Shown here: positions 26,786 to 36,091 of the stretch, one piece after another
Numbering within the stretch: the first letter of the stretch is position 1
Layout of the letters: each line of letters begins with the position of its first letter
NCBI RefSeq assembly: GCF_003852525.1
Contig: NZ_QAJL01000003.1
Coordinates: 106,049 to 170,048, forward strand
Source: Pedobacter sp. KBW06
Lineage (GTDB): Bacteria > Bacteroidota > Bacteroidia > Sphingobacteriales > Sphingobacteriaceae
Reading direction: 5' to 3'
DNA length: 64,000 bases
The notes under the pieces: generated by a model
Databases searched by the model: none
Told to the model about the DNA's origin: nothing
Seen by the model: the letters and a program-made list of their open reading frames with translations, nothing else
Translations under genes and position numbers: made by a program

Positions 26786-28258
26786 ATGCTAAACAAAAAT
26801 ACAGCCATGTTCAAGTCAATATTATTCCTTGCCCAGATCCTTATACCTGCACTTGCGGAAAGCCAGACGCCCGGCGATACGGTAAAACTAAACCTGAATG
26901 ATGTCATCCTGATTGCAAGGGAACATTCCACCGCCGCCGTACAGGCAACCACGATCCGCGAAAACCAGTATTGGCAATACAAAACCTTTAAATCGAATTA
27001 TAGTCCGCAGTTAGTACTGGACGGGACATTGCCTCAGTATAGCAAGACCAATATCCCCGTCATACAGCCCGACGGAACAGTGGAGTTTAAGCCCGTGACC
27101 AACGACAATTCACAATTGAATTTAGGGCTGACACAAAATATCGGTTTAACAGGCGGACAATTGTTCCTGAAGTCTAATGTATTGCGGTTTTCAGATTTCG
27201 ACCGCAGGCAAACCCGGTATAATGGAAATCCTTTTGTGATCGGTTTAAACCAACCCCTATTTGCCTTCAATGCCCTGGCCTGGGATAAGAAAATCGAACC
27301 CCTGCGCTATGAGGAATCATTGAAAAAATATAGAGAAGATATGGAAGTCGTTGGCCGGGATGCATCAGAACTATTCTTCAGCCTGCTTATTGCACAGATC
27401 AATAGAGATATCGCGGCCAAAAACCTGTCAAACAACGAAACCATTTATAAAATCGGAGAGGGAAAAGCATCCCTGGGAAGGTTATCAAAAGACGAGCTGC
27501 TGCGACTGAAGCTCGGTGTATTAAATGCAAGAAAAGCAGTGGCCCAGGCAAATGTAGATGCAGAAACCTCAGACCTTCAATTGAAATCCTTTATCGGCTT
27601 TTCTGCTGCAAACCATATTCAGCTAATCCTTCCCGAGAATTTGCTGAGCCTGGAAGTGGATAAAGAAATTGCGGTTAAGCAAGCAAAAGACAACCGTCAG
27701 AAAGCCATTGAATTTAAACGGGCCTTGCTGGAAGCGGATAAAGAGATCGCAAAAGCAAAGGGTGAAAATGGGTTAAAAGTGAACCTTTTCGGAAGCTTCG
27801 GCCTTACAAATGTGGCCAGCCAACTCCCGGGAATTTACAGCAGCCCAAAAGACCAGCAGGAAATACGTTTGGGCTTTCAAGTCCCTATCCTAGACTGGGG
27901 TCGCTCTGCTTCCAGAATTAAAACGGCACAATCAAACCGGAAACTCGTTGGGGCAAGGGTTAAACAGGCCCAAATAGACTTCGAACAGGAAATTTACACC
28001 ACACTCAGACAACTGAATATGATCAAAGAACAAATGCAAACCAATGCAGAGGCAGACCTGACTGCGAATGAACGCTTTGAAATCGCAAAGAAAAGGTATT
28101 TTCTTAATGACCTGAGCATCACCGACCTGAACATCGCCCTGCAGGAAAAGGATCAGGCACGCCGGGACTATATCTTTTCATTGAAAAGCTTCTGGAATGC
28201 CTATTTCAATGTCCGGGTACTCACACTTTATGACTTTGTAACCCACAAAAAAATATGA
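26786..28258 (+). CDS. TolC family outer-membrane efflux protein
   Basis: A 490-residue outer-membrane factor with an N-terminal signal peptide (FKSILFLAQILIPALAESQT; the start may be the second ATG at residue 8). It has the duplicated helical repeats typical of TolC: long helices with EIAKAKGENGLKVNLFGSFG, then LGFQVPILDWGRSASRIKTA and DLSITDLNIALQEKDQARRD. It forms the outer-membrane channel for the exporter whose adaptor and ATPase flank it. The 127 bases after it hold only a weak GGGCT/AGCCC hairpin at 28287-28301. Confidence 0.92.
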   Translation: MLNKNTAMFKSILFLAQILIPALAESQTPGDTVKLNLNDVILIAREHSTAAVQATTIRENQYWQYKTFKSNYSPQLVLDGTLPQYSKTNIPVIQPDGTVEFKPVTNDNSQLNLGLTQNIGLTGGQLFLKSNVLRFSDFDRRQTRYNGNPFVIGLNQPLFAFNALAWDKKIEPLRYEESLKKYREDMEVVGRDASELFFSLLIAQINRDIAAKNLSNNETIYKIGEGKASLGRLSKDELLRLKLGVLNARKAVAQANVDAETSDLQLKSFIGFSAANHIQLILPENLLSLEVDKEIAVKQAKDNRQKAIEFKRALLEADKEIAKAKGENGLKVNLFGSFGLTNVASQLPGIYSSPKDQQEIRLGFQVPILDWGRSASRIKTAQSNRKLVGARVKQAQIDFEQEIYTTLRQLNMIKEQMQTNAEADLTANERFEIAKKRYFLNDLSITDLNIALQEKDQARRDYIFSLKSFWNAYFNVRVLTLYDFVTHKKI

Positions 28259-28385
28259 TCAGAAATCAAACAATCCTAAAAAACCGGGGCTTATGGAGCC
28301 CGCTCCTTACTTTAACCGGTAAAAACGAAAAATTAATGGTGACATTTAGACCGAATAACCTCACAAATCCCTAAACCCAACTGAG

Positions 28386-29054
28386 ATGATACATTTATCG
28401 AACATAGAAAAAGTTTACCGTACCAAAACCATAGAAACGATTGCCCTTAACAATATAAACCTCAACATAAACAAAGGGGAATTTGTAGCCATTATGGGAC
28501 CTTCGGGTTGCGGAAAAAGCACCTTATTGAACATCATGGGATTATTAGATGCCCCTACCCGGGGGTCTATTGTCATGGATGACCAGCAGGTAACTGCCCT
28601 GAGCCGCAAAAAGCTCGCGCTCTTCAGAAACCTGAAGCTCGGATTTATCTTTCAAAGTTATCACCTGATCAATGACCTTTCGGTGATAGACAACGTGGAA
28701 CTTCCACTACTCTATCGTAAGGGGATTTCAGGTACTGAGCGACGAAAAAGAGCTTTGGAGGCACTCGAAAAAGTAGGCTTAAGTGCCCGGACCAAACATT
28801 ACCCCAATCAGCTTTCAGGCGGACAGCGCCAGCGTGTAGCCATTGCCCGTGCCATTATCGGAAATCCCGAAATCATACTTGCAGATGAGCCTACCGGAAA
28901 CCTAGACAGTGCGATGGGTGAAGAGGTCATGAACTTAATGCTCCATCTGAACAAAACGGATGGCACCACCATCGTCATGGTTACCCATGATGAGCTAATG
29001 GCTAAAAAAACGCAACGCGTCATCCACTTCTTTGACGGACAACAGGTAAGCTAA
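28386..29054 (+). CDS. ABC transporter ATP-binding protein (MacB/LolD type)
   Basis: A 222-residue ATPase. Walker A GPSGCGKS at 38-45, Q-loop IFQSYHLINDL, signature LSGGQRQRVAIARA near 140, Walker B EIILADEPTGNLDS, and the switch His in VMVTHDE. This subfamily drives mechanotransmission-type permeases (MacB, LolCDE, FtsEX) rather than moving substrate through the membrane itself. It is followed by two FtsX-fold permeases, so the complex probably contains one of each. Confidence 0.95.
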   Translation: MIHLSNIEKVYRTKTIETIALNNINLNINKGEFVAIMGPSGCGKSTLLNIMGLLDAPTRGSIVMDDQQVTALSRKKLALFRNLKLGFIFQSYHLINDLSVIDNVELPLLYRKGISGTERRKRALEALEKVGLSARTKHYPNQLSGGQRQRVAIARAIIGNPEIILADEPTGNLDSAMGEEVMNLMLHLNKTDGTTIVMVTHDELMAKKTQRVIHFFDGQQVS

Positions 29055-29074
29055 CCAGTGCAAACTTAAATATC

Positions 29075-30325
29075 ATGCTAAAAAACTATATAAAACTCAC
29101 TTTTAAAGTAATGCTCCGCAAGAAGTATTATACCGCACTCACCCTGCTGGGAATCAGCCTGACCATTATGGTCATCACGGTATTTGCTTCCTTTATCGAT
29201 CAGATTATCAGCGCCAATCCACCGGAAATCAACCGCGAAAGGACGTTGATCTTAGATAAGGTATCCCTCTATAAAGACGGGAAAAAGACAGATGCCATAC
29301 CAAGCCTCAGCTTCCTTCAAAAAAACATCCGCAACCTGCAGAGTACCGAAACGATCTCCTATTTTACGAGCAGGGAGTTCATCTCCTTTCTCAACGGAAA
29401 AACCACCGGACATGTCCTGAAATTCACGGATGAGAACTTCTGGAAAATAACAGATTTTGAATTTACTGAAGGAAAAGCGTTCCACCTCAATGAAGTGAAA
29501 AATGGTGCCCGGGTAGCCGTGATCAGCGAAAAAACAAAGGCCTATTTCTTTAACGAACACGATGCATTGGGCAAAACATTCCCGATTCAAGGCCTCAGGT
29601 ATACCGTAATTGGTGTTGTAAAATCAGCCTCCCCCTTCAGCAAAGTCTATTCGGATGTCTATGTTCCCTACACCACCGACATCAATATTCAACTGACAGA
29701 TAAAGCGGTGGAAGGAACCTATAATGCCATGCTGCTGGCAAAAACAAATGATTTAAGAAAGGTACGTGCAGAGCTAAGGTCCCGAATGAACATAAAGAAT
29801 ACCGTTTCGGCTGTTGATTCTGTAAAAGTACATGCCTTTACTTCGCTGGAGCAATTCTCTAAAAGCAGTTCTTTTAATGATGATGAGCCTGAATATGGGA
29901 AAACTGCAATTGTGGTGGGCATTATACTCGTCCTTTTCATGTTGATTCCTGCAATTAGCCTGGTGAACATTAACGTAACCCGAATTGGTGAGCGTGCTGA
30001 GGAAATCGGCGTACGTAAATCCTTTGGTGCAACTTCCGGAAACCTGGTGAATCAGCTGGTTATTGAAAACATCATCATCACCTTAATCGGCGGATTGATA
30101 GGATTGGGTTTATCGGTATATGCCTCACAGTTATTGGTACATTTCATCAATACATTCGATCCTTTATTCAAAATGCCGACCGACAGCTTTATCATCAGCT
30201 GGCGGGTATTTGGTTTCTGTCTTTTCAGCTGCCTGTTGCTGGGGTTGATCTCAGGAGTTTACCCCGCCTGGAAAATGTCCCGTATGAATGTTATTTATGC
30301 CTTGAAAGGAGGAAACAACTTATGA
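29075..30325 (+). CDS. MacB-like ABC permease (FtsX fold), first of two
   Basis: A 416-residue permease. One N-terminal membrane helix (about 18-40, YTALTLLGISLTIMVITVFA) precedes a periplasmic MacB core domain (about 45-280), then three C-terminal helices with the FtsX signature (RIGERAEEIGVRKSFGATSG near 310). The gene overlaps the next permease by four bases (ATGA), typical of translational coupling and heterodimer formation. It would extrude or extract a periplasmic substrate through adaptor and TolC. The substrate is unknown. Confidence 0.92.
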   Translation: MLKNYIKLTFKVMLRKKYYTALTLLGISLTIMVITVFASFIDQIISANPPEINRERTLILDKVSLYKDGKKTDAIPSLSFLQKNIRNLQSTETISYFTSREFISFLNGKTTGHVLKFTDENFWKITDFEFTEGKAFHLNEVKNGARVAVISEKTKAYFFNEHDALGKTFPIQGLRYTVIGVVKSASPFSKVYSDVYVPYTTDINIQLTDKAVEGTYNAMLLAKTNDLRKVRAELRSRMNIKNTVSAVDSVKVHAFTSLEQFSKSSSFNDDEPEYGKTAIVVGIILVLFMLIPAISLVNINVTRIGERAEEIGVRKSFGATSGNLVNQLVIENIIITLIGGLIGLGLSVYASQLLVHFINTFDPLFKMPTDSFIISWRVFGFCLFSCLLLGLISGVYPAWKMSRMNVIYALKGGNNL

Positions 30326-31488
30326 TTTTACATCTGTTTAAAATGATCATGAACCGGAAGAAACAGCATTTTTTCCTGTTACTTCAGCTGTTCGTGACCT
30401 TTATTGCCCTGTTCCTCTGTTTGGGATTGAACCTGAAAAAATTAAGCAATTATTTCCAGCCCTTAGGCTATCGTTATGAGGATGCCTGGCTGCTGGAGCT
30501 GGATTTTCAAAACATGCCGGCGGAAGAGAAATCAGCCTATAGCCAGCTGATCAAGGACAAGCTTCAATCCATTAAAGAAATAGAACTGGTCAGTGCCACA
30601 GCGGTGGTCCCCTTTCAACAATGGGGCAAAGAAGAAAAGATCAAATACAACAAACAAAGCAGCCTTGCCCTTGGATTTGAAGTAGATGAGCATTATTCCG
30701 GAGTCCTGGATCTGAAATTAGTGGAAGGAAGGTGGTTTAAGCCCAGTGATTATGCTTTAAACACCATTCCGGTGGTGCTGACTAAAGACCTTGCCGAACG
30801 GGATTTCAAGCAGGAAAGTCCCATTGGGAAAACGATATTAATCGCAGATCAACCGGCCCTGGTGGTCGGAATTTCGGAAACTTTCAGGGAAAATACAGCG
30901 GCAAATCTAAGTCCGGGATTTTTCTTCCCGATGCAAACACCTGCGACAAAATATCTTCTAAAATCAAAAAACACGGATAATTTCCAATTACTGGAAGACA
31001 AGATCAGGAAAGCAGTCGGCTCGGTTGGCACAACAGAAATTCTGATCAGGCAAAATATATCCTTAAGCCTGGTACAAAAATTCGCACAAAAATTGGACTA
31101 CATTCAATTGGGCATCACGCTAATTGTATTTTCATTTTTGCTGATCAATGTATTCCTTGGAATTTCAGGGGTATTCAGTTATAACCTGTCTAAACGTAAA
31201 GCAGAAATCGGCTTACGCGTGATCATGGGTGCCAGTCCTGCTGATATATTGAAGCAATTTCTTGGGGAATCCATGGTTCTTACTACCTTAGGCATTTTAC
31301 CGGGCGTGCTGATCGTTACCCAGTTGTTAATTATGCAATATTTAGAACCCTATACCAACGGATATTATGGCGCCATCAGTATTGGCTGTTCTGCCTTATT
31401 TATATATATATTGATGTTAAGCTGTGCCTTCTATCCAAGTTTAAAAGCAGCAAGGCTTAATCCATCTGATGCTTTACATGAAGAATAA
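30322..31488 (+). CDS. MacB-like ABC permease (FtsX fold), second of two
   Basis: A 388-residue partner permease with the same plan: N-terminal helix (about 16-36, HFFLLLQLFVTFIALFLCLG), periplasmic domain, and three C-terminal helices containing KRKAEIGLRVIMGASPADIL, the conserved FtsX cytoplasmic loop. The periplasmic domain differs clearly from that of the first permease, so a heterodimer is likely rather than a recent duplication. It is followed after 18 bases by the regulator gene. Confidence 0.92.
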   Translation: MILHLFKMIMNRKKQHFFLLLQLFVTFIALFLCLGLNLKKLSNYFQPLGYRYEDAWLLELDFQNMPAEEKSAYSQLIKDKLQSIKEIELVSATAVVPFQQWGKEEKIKYNKQSSLALGFEVDEHYSGVLDLKLVEGRWFKPSDYALNTIPVVLTKDLAERDFKQESPIGKTILIADQPALVVGISETFRENTAANLSPGFFFPMQTPATKYLLKSKNTDNFQLLEDKIRKAVGSVGTTEILIRQNISLSLVQKFAQKLDYIQLGITLIVFSFLLINVFLGISGVFSYNLSKRKAEIGLRVIMGASPADILKQFLGESMVLTTLGILPGVLIVTQLLIMQYLEPYTNGYYGAISIGCSALFIYILMLSCAFYPSLKAARLNPSDALHEE

Positions 31489-31506
31489 CCCCTTTAAATA
31501 TTTAAT

Positions 31507-32883
31507 ATGATTCTTATTATTGATGACGATATAGCGGTGTGTGCTTCATTGAGTCTCCTGTTAAAACAAAACGGCTTCAAATCCATAAAGGCCAACGGCC
31601 CGGAAGAGGCCCTGAAATATCTTAAAGAAAAACCGATAGATGCGGTACTGCTGGACATGAACTTTTCCATGGAAACCACGGGAGAAGATGGCCTGGCAAT
31701 GCTCCAACAAATAAAAAAATCAAACCCGATGCTGCCCGTCATTTTAATGACGGGCTGGGGTTCGATCAAATTAGCCGTTGAAGGAATGAAATCGGGGGCC
31801 AGGGATTTCATCAATAAACCCTGGGATAACGACTATTTAATCCATGCCTTAAAGACCACCCTGGATTTATCTGCGGAACAGGAAACACCTGCCACTTTAA
31901 CCAGAAAAAAGCTGGATGAAAAATATGGTTTTGAGAACATCGTGGGCGAGGACCCCCAGCTTTTGGAAGTCCTGCAGACCATTGCAAGAGTTAGCCGTAC
32001 GGATGCTTCTGTATTGATCATCGGCGAAAGTGGAACCGGAAAAGAACTTGTAGCTGAAGCCATTCACGAAAACAGCCCCCGCAAACACAAAGCATTTGTA
32101 AAGGTAAACCTGGGAGGAATTTCTTCCAGTTTATTTGAAAGTGAGATGTTTGGACACAAACGCGGTGCTTTCACCGATGCACGCAACGATAGGATCGGCC
32201 GGTTTGAACTGGCCGATAAAGGCACCATATTTCTGGATGAAATAGGTGATTTGGACTTAAACAGCCAGGTGAAATTGTTGCGGGTATTACAAGACCGTAA
32301 ATACGAAGTGCTCGGCGACAGCCGGACACGGGCAGTTGATCTTCGTGTGGTTTGTGCAACCAATCGTGATTTACGGGAAATGATAGCAGGTAATAAGTTC
32401 CGGGAGGATTTGTATTACCGCATCAACCTGATCATCATCCGCCTCCCTCCGCTTAGAGAACGGGCGGATGACATTCCGGTTCTGGCAAACTACTTCCTTA
32501 AAAACCTCAAAGAAATTTACAACAGGCCTAAGTTACAGATTGATAAAAAAACGCTGAACTGGTTAAAGTCGCTCCCCCTTCCCGGCAATATCCGCGAACT
32601 TAAAAACCTGATTGAACGCAGCGTCTTACTCAGCGAAGCTGACCTGCTGGAAATCAAAGACTTTGAGCAGCACCTGGAGGAACAGAGATTGTCAAATACC
32701 CCTTTAACCCTTCCCGCTGTAGGGACGTTATCCATCGACGAAATGGAACTGTCAATGATCAGGAATGCCATGAATTTCTATCAGAACAACATCAGCAAAG
32801 TCGCCAAAACACTTGGTTTGAGTAGAGGAACATTATACCGGAAACTGGAAAAATATAATATCCCTTATGAAACTCAAAACTAA
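31507..32883 (+). CDS. Sigma-54-dependent response regulator (NtrC family) with GAFTDA loop
   Basis: A 458-residue activator. Receiver domain 1-120 with phospho-acceptor Asp50 in LLDMNFS and the conserved Lys in INKPW. AAA+ domain about 145-375 with Walker A GESGTGKE at 173-180, Walker B GTIFLDEIGDL, and arginine-finger region. C-terminal Fis-type helix-turn-helix about 415-455 (NISKVAKTLGLSRGTLYRKL). The sigma-54-contacting loop reads GAFTDA (220-225) in place of GAFTGA. The gene is inside the exporter operon and overlaps the kinase gene by 17 bases. It most likely activates the -24/-12 promoter at 25498. Confidence 0.95.
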   Translation: MILIIDDDIAVCASLSLLLKQNGFKSIKANGPEEALKYLKEKPIDAVLLDMNFSMETTGEDGLAMLQQIKKSNPMLPVILMTGWGSIKLAVEGMKSGARDFINKPWDNDYLIHALKTTLDLSAEQETPATLTRKKLDEKYGFENIVGEDPQLLEVLQTIARVSRTDASVLIIGESGTGKELVAEAIHENSPRKHKAFVKVNLGGISSSLFESEMFGHKRGAFTDARNDRIGRFELADKGTIFLDEIGDLDLNSQVKLLRVLQDRKYEVLGDSRTRAVDLRVVCATNRDLREMIAGNKFREDLYYRINLIIIRLPPLRERADDIPVLANYFLKNLKEIYNRPKLQIDKKTLNWLKSLPLPGNIRELKNLIERSVLLSEADLLEIKDFEQHLEEQRLSNTPLTLPAVGTLSIDEMELSMIRNAMNFYQNNISKVAKTLGLSRGTLYRKLEKYNIPYETQN

Positions 32884-34159
32884 AGTTTTACTATTGGCAA
32901 TTGCCATTCATGCGATATTCATCTACATTCTCAGCGGGCTCTATGCGGTAAACAGAAACGCATTCCTGATCGGTGAGGCTTCGATTTTCATCTCCCTGAT
33001 CCTGAGCTATCTGTTGTACCGTTCAATAAGCCGTCCTTTTGACACCATTTCTTCCGGGATCGCCTCTTTAAAGGATAAAGATTTCAGCGCTAAATTGAAC
33101 AATACCGGTCATCCGGAAATGGATGAATTGATTTACGTCTACAACCTGATGATCGAACAGTTGAGAAACGAGCGTTTATTACAGGTGGAGAAAAGCTCAT
33201 TCCTGGAAAAATTAATTGAGGCCTCCCCTTCCGGAATTATCATATTCGGGTTCGATGGCCTTATTGCATCAGTAAATCCTGCAGCAGAAGAAATCATCGG
33301 CATACAGCGAAATTCTATCCTCGGAAAACCATTAAACCAAATTAGCAGCAGGCTGTCAGCGGCGCTGTCCCTGTTGGAAACCAATACTCCTAAAGTAATT
33401 AACCTGGACGGGATAAAATCTTACAAGTGCCATAAGGCTACATTTACAGACCGGGGGTATACCAGAACGTTTATAACGATAGAAGAGCTAACCGCTGAAA
33501 TCTATACCAGAGAGAAAAATGCTTATGAAAAGGTAATTAAAATGATGTCGCACGAGGTGAACAATTCAATAGGCGCCATCAATTCTCTCTTAAACAGCTG
33601 CTTAAACTACAAACACCAATTGAACGATGAGGACCAGGAAGACTACGCAACGGCTTTGGATATTTCCATAAACCGCAACAAGGGGCTCAGTGATTTGATG
33701 TCGAATTTTGCAAGGGTAATCCGGGTTCCTGAACCTACCCGGCATCAGGTTGAATTGGTTTCACTGCTCCGTTCGGTGGCTTTGCTGATGGAGCCGGAAG
33801 CCCGGAAAAAAGAAGTCAGCTGGCAATGGGAAACGGATGCGTCATTTGAAACATTTGCAGATGATCAGCAACTGGAACAGGTATTTATCAATATTCTAAA
33901 AAATGCGATTGAAGCAGTAAATTCATCGGGAACCATAAGGATTCAAACCTCCTCCTCTGCTAAAACCATTTCTATTTCCAATACCGGCCCCGGAATTTCA
34001 AATGAGGTTAGTCAGCAGCTCTTCTCTCCCTTTTTTAGCACTAAAAAAAATGGACAGGGGATTGGCCTGATGTTAACCAGGGAAATCCTTTATAACCATA
34101 ATTTCAAATTTTCTTTGCAAAACAGCGATGAATGGACTGAGTTTAAAATGACCCTGTAA
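32867..34159 (+). CDS. Sensor histidine kinase paired with the sigma-54 regulator
   Basis: A 430-residue membrane kinase. Two membrane helices at about 5-24 and 33-52 enclose a very short periplasmic loop, so it probably senses a membrane or cytoplasmic state. A HAMP-like stretch (53-105), a PAS domain (about 115-205, LIEASPSGIIIFGFDGLIAS), the H-box MSHEVNNSIG with His229, N-box near Asn346 (ILKNAIEAV), and G boxes ISNTGPGIS and GQGIGLML follow. Start chosen inside the preceding gene because the frame is continuous and the 17-base overlap implies coupling. Last gene of the exporter operon. Confidence 0.93.
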   Translation: MKLKTKVLLLAIAIHAIFIYILSGLYAVNRNAFLIGEASIFISLILSYLLYRSISRPFDTISSGIASLKDKDFSAKLNNTGHPEMDELIYVYNLMIEQLRNERLLQVEKSSFLEKLIEASPSGIIIFGFDGLIASVNPAAEEIIGIQRNSILGKPLNQISSRLSAALSLLETNTPKVINLDGIKSYKCHKATFTDRGYTRTFITIEELTAEIYTREKNAYEKVIKMMSHEVNNSIGAINSLLNSCLNYKHQLNDEDQEDYATALDISINRNKGLSDLMSNFARVIRVPEPTRHQVELVSLLRSVALLMEPEARKKEVSWQWETDASFETFADDQQLEQVFINILKNAIEAVNSSGTIRIQTSSSAKTISISNTGPGISNEVSQQLFSPFFSTKKNGQGIGLMLTREILYNHNFKFSLQNSDEWTEFKMTL

Positions 34160-34192
34160 AAAGGACATCCCCAGGGCCTTAGAAAAAACTGC

Positions 34193-34837
34193 TCAATTTT
34201 TCAAAAATGCTCTTGCCTCGATTTTGCTAAAGCTTTTCTTTTCCTCATCCCATAAATAAGCCTTATAATTTAGCCTGGCAGATTCCGCCTCTTCTTTACA
34301 AACTGCAGAAATGAACAACCTGCTGTCTGGCCTCATCAATGCGGCATCTTCCATAAAAAAACAGGAATTTTCTTCTCCCAATGGCAGGTCATAAATTTGC
34401 CCGTCCCTTACATCTACCATAAAACCTAAAACGCAGCCTGCGCCACAGCCGAAAACAACAGCGATGTAATGACCCGCAAAATTAACTTCTCCATCTTTGT
34501 AGCCCTCAATAATCCTCGTTCTGAAGTTCCTTGCCTCCGGATAGCTTTTCCAATCAATTTCAGCCTTAACCGGACTTGGTATCAACTCTGCCCCATACTT
34601 CTTAAAATCGATGCTATCCGCAGCACGGGAGCTGTTTTCCCCGCTGATTTCCGGAGCCGGGTTTTCTGTAACCGGACTTTCCGCAGCAGCCGGTTTTACG
34701 GTATCGGCTACCACCACAGCAATTTCCGCAGTATCGGCTTTAACCGCATTGCTTTTAGTGGTTGACGTTTTATCTCTGCAGGCATTGGCAAGGCCGATGA
34801 CCAGGAACAGCAGCGGTAGTATTTTTTTCATCAGCAT
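34193..34837 (-). CDS. Lipoprotein of unknown function
   Basis: A 214-residue lipoprotein; signal peptide ends GLANAC with the lipid-carrying Cys near residue 20. A low-complexity Ala/Glu/Thr linker (about 25-75) tethers a compact C-terminal domain (about 80-210) containing NFAGHYIAVVFGCGAGCVLG and FFMEDAALMRPDSRLFISA. That domain recurs in secreted proteins of many bacteria, but its role is unknown to me. It is convergent with the kinase gene and stands alone. Confidence 0.75.
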   Translation of the reverse strand: MLMKKILPLLFLVIGLANACRDKTSTTKSNAVKADTAEIAVVVADTVKPAAAESPVTENPAPEISGENSSRAADSIDFKKYGAELIPSPVKAEIDWKSYPEARNFRTRIIEGYKDGEVNFAGHYIAVVFGCGAGCVLGFMVDVRDGQIYDLPLGEENSCFFMEDAALMRPDSRLFISAVCKEEAESARLNYKAYLWDEEKKSFSKIEARAFLKN

Positions 34838-34966
34838 ATAATTGTCTTTTAATGGTTATGAAGCGATCACGACCTCGTTATTATTCATTATTTTACTGTA
34901 TTCATGAGCTCGCATCCGAGGTTTATTTCGTTGTGTAATCTGTAAGATCATGCTGGTTTCATGGGT

Positions 34967-35929
34967 TTAATCAAGTTTTACATTTTCCTTTAGAAAGTTA
35001 AAATACTTCTCTTCTTCCGTTTCAAAGAGCTCCTCTCCTTCCAGCATATAGGCCCGAAGCAGGAATTCTTGGGCATCACTGAACGCATTAAGTTCGAAGA
35101 ACAGTTCCCCTAAACGCAACATGACAAATGGATTTTCGTACGCATTGGTTTCTATATTTCCTTTGGCATTTAAAAAATGGGCTTGTGATTGTTCAAATTC
35201 ATTTAGCATAAAATAGCCATCCCCGATGGAAGTTTCCAGCCAGAAGCTTTCTCCGTATAAATTCTGAGGACCGGGAACCAATGCCAAAGCTTCAGACCAG
35301 ACATCGATAGCCTCCCGAAATTTCTCCTCCTCAAATAAATCGCTGCCCTGCTCACTTAACACTTCAATACGTTCAGTCAGTTCCTCCGAAAGTTCTGCAG
35401 GTTCCGTTCTGAGTACAGGAAAAGGCAATGAGGCGGTTTCTTTCTGAAACAGGTTCAGGATCTCCTCATTGTCGTTCAATTTCTTTTTAGCCATGTCGAA
35501 ATAAAAAGCAGGCTTATCGCTGAAATCTCTTTTCGTAGCGCCATATTTTATCGCCTGATAAAAGGCTTCCTTTGCCAGATCCGGTTTACCGAGAAACAGC
35601 AGGGTTTCTCCCTGTAACACATAAGGAGTGGTATGATAGATCTTGTAACCGCAAGTCTCCAGGTCCAGGATCCAGTCTTTAACCTCCTGAAGTGCTTCCT
35701 CATATTTGCCTGTTGCATTTAAAACAGGAATCAGTTCAGACAATACCATATGTGATACAGAAGTATTGTACCTGGATTCCGGCAGCTTTCCCCAAGCCAG
35801 CCTTATTTTCTCTAAAGATGCTTCGATCCTGCCTTCATCGAGTAATTCAGAAGCCCCATCCATCAAATCAAAAACTTCATTTTCCAGTTCATTGGGGATA
35901 CTCATGGCAACGCGTATGTCGTTCTTCAT
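34967..35929 (-). CDS. TPR-repeat protein
   Basis: A 320-residue cytoplasmic protein without signal peptide, rich in Glu and built of helical pairs. Recognisable TPR-like units are GRIEASLEKIRLAWGKLPES, KYEEALQEVKDWILDLETCG, KPDLAKEAFYQAIKYG and, after residue 190, a second series (KFREAIDVWSEALALVPGP, AFSDAQEFLLRAYMLEGEEL). The two halves look like an internal duplication. TPR proteins mediate protein contacts; related small TPR proteins occur as immunity factors, but nothing here proves that. Confidence 0.75.
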   Translation of the reverse strand: MKNDIRVAMSIPNELENEVFDLMDGASELLDEGRIEASLEKIRLAWGKLPESRYNTSVSHMVLSELIPVLNATGKYEEALQEVKDWILDLETCGYKIYHTTPYVLQGETLLFLGKPDLAKEAFYQAIKYGATKRDFSDKPAFYFDMAKKKLNDNEEILNLFQKETASLPFPVLRTEPAELSEELTERIEVLSEQGSDLFEEEKFREAIDVWSEALALVPGPQNLYGESFWLETSIGDGYFMLNEFEQSQAHFLNAKGNIETNAYENPFVMLRLGELFFELNAFSDAQEFLLRAYMLEGEELFETEEEKYFNFLKENVKLD

Positions 35930-35968
35930 ACTTCAGTTCAAATTTTAATCATGTAGTCAGTATATTAA

Positions 35969-36003
35969 AACTAAAAATTTCATAAGGAGGAAACATTTTA
36001 GTT
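35969..36003. other. Stem-loop with exposed AGGAGG in divergent intergenic region
   Basis: AACTAAAA (35969-35976) pairs perfectly with TTTTAGTT (35996-36003), and inner TTTC (35978-35981) pairs with GAAA (35990-35993). The loop carries AAGGAGG. A 14-codon frame beginning ATGCAGACA follows 10 bases later. It lies 90 bases before the hydrolase start. Function is unknown. Confidence 0.35.
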
Positions 36004-36091
36004 GAAATGCAGACAATATCGACCAAAAATTTATTAAAAAAATATTTTCAGTAGATTTATCAGATAAATTTAGAAAACCTGATCTGAAAGA

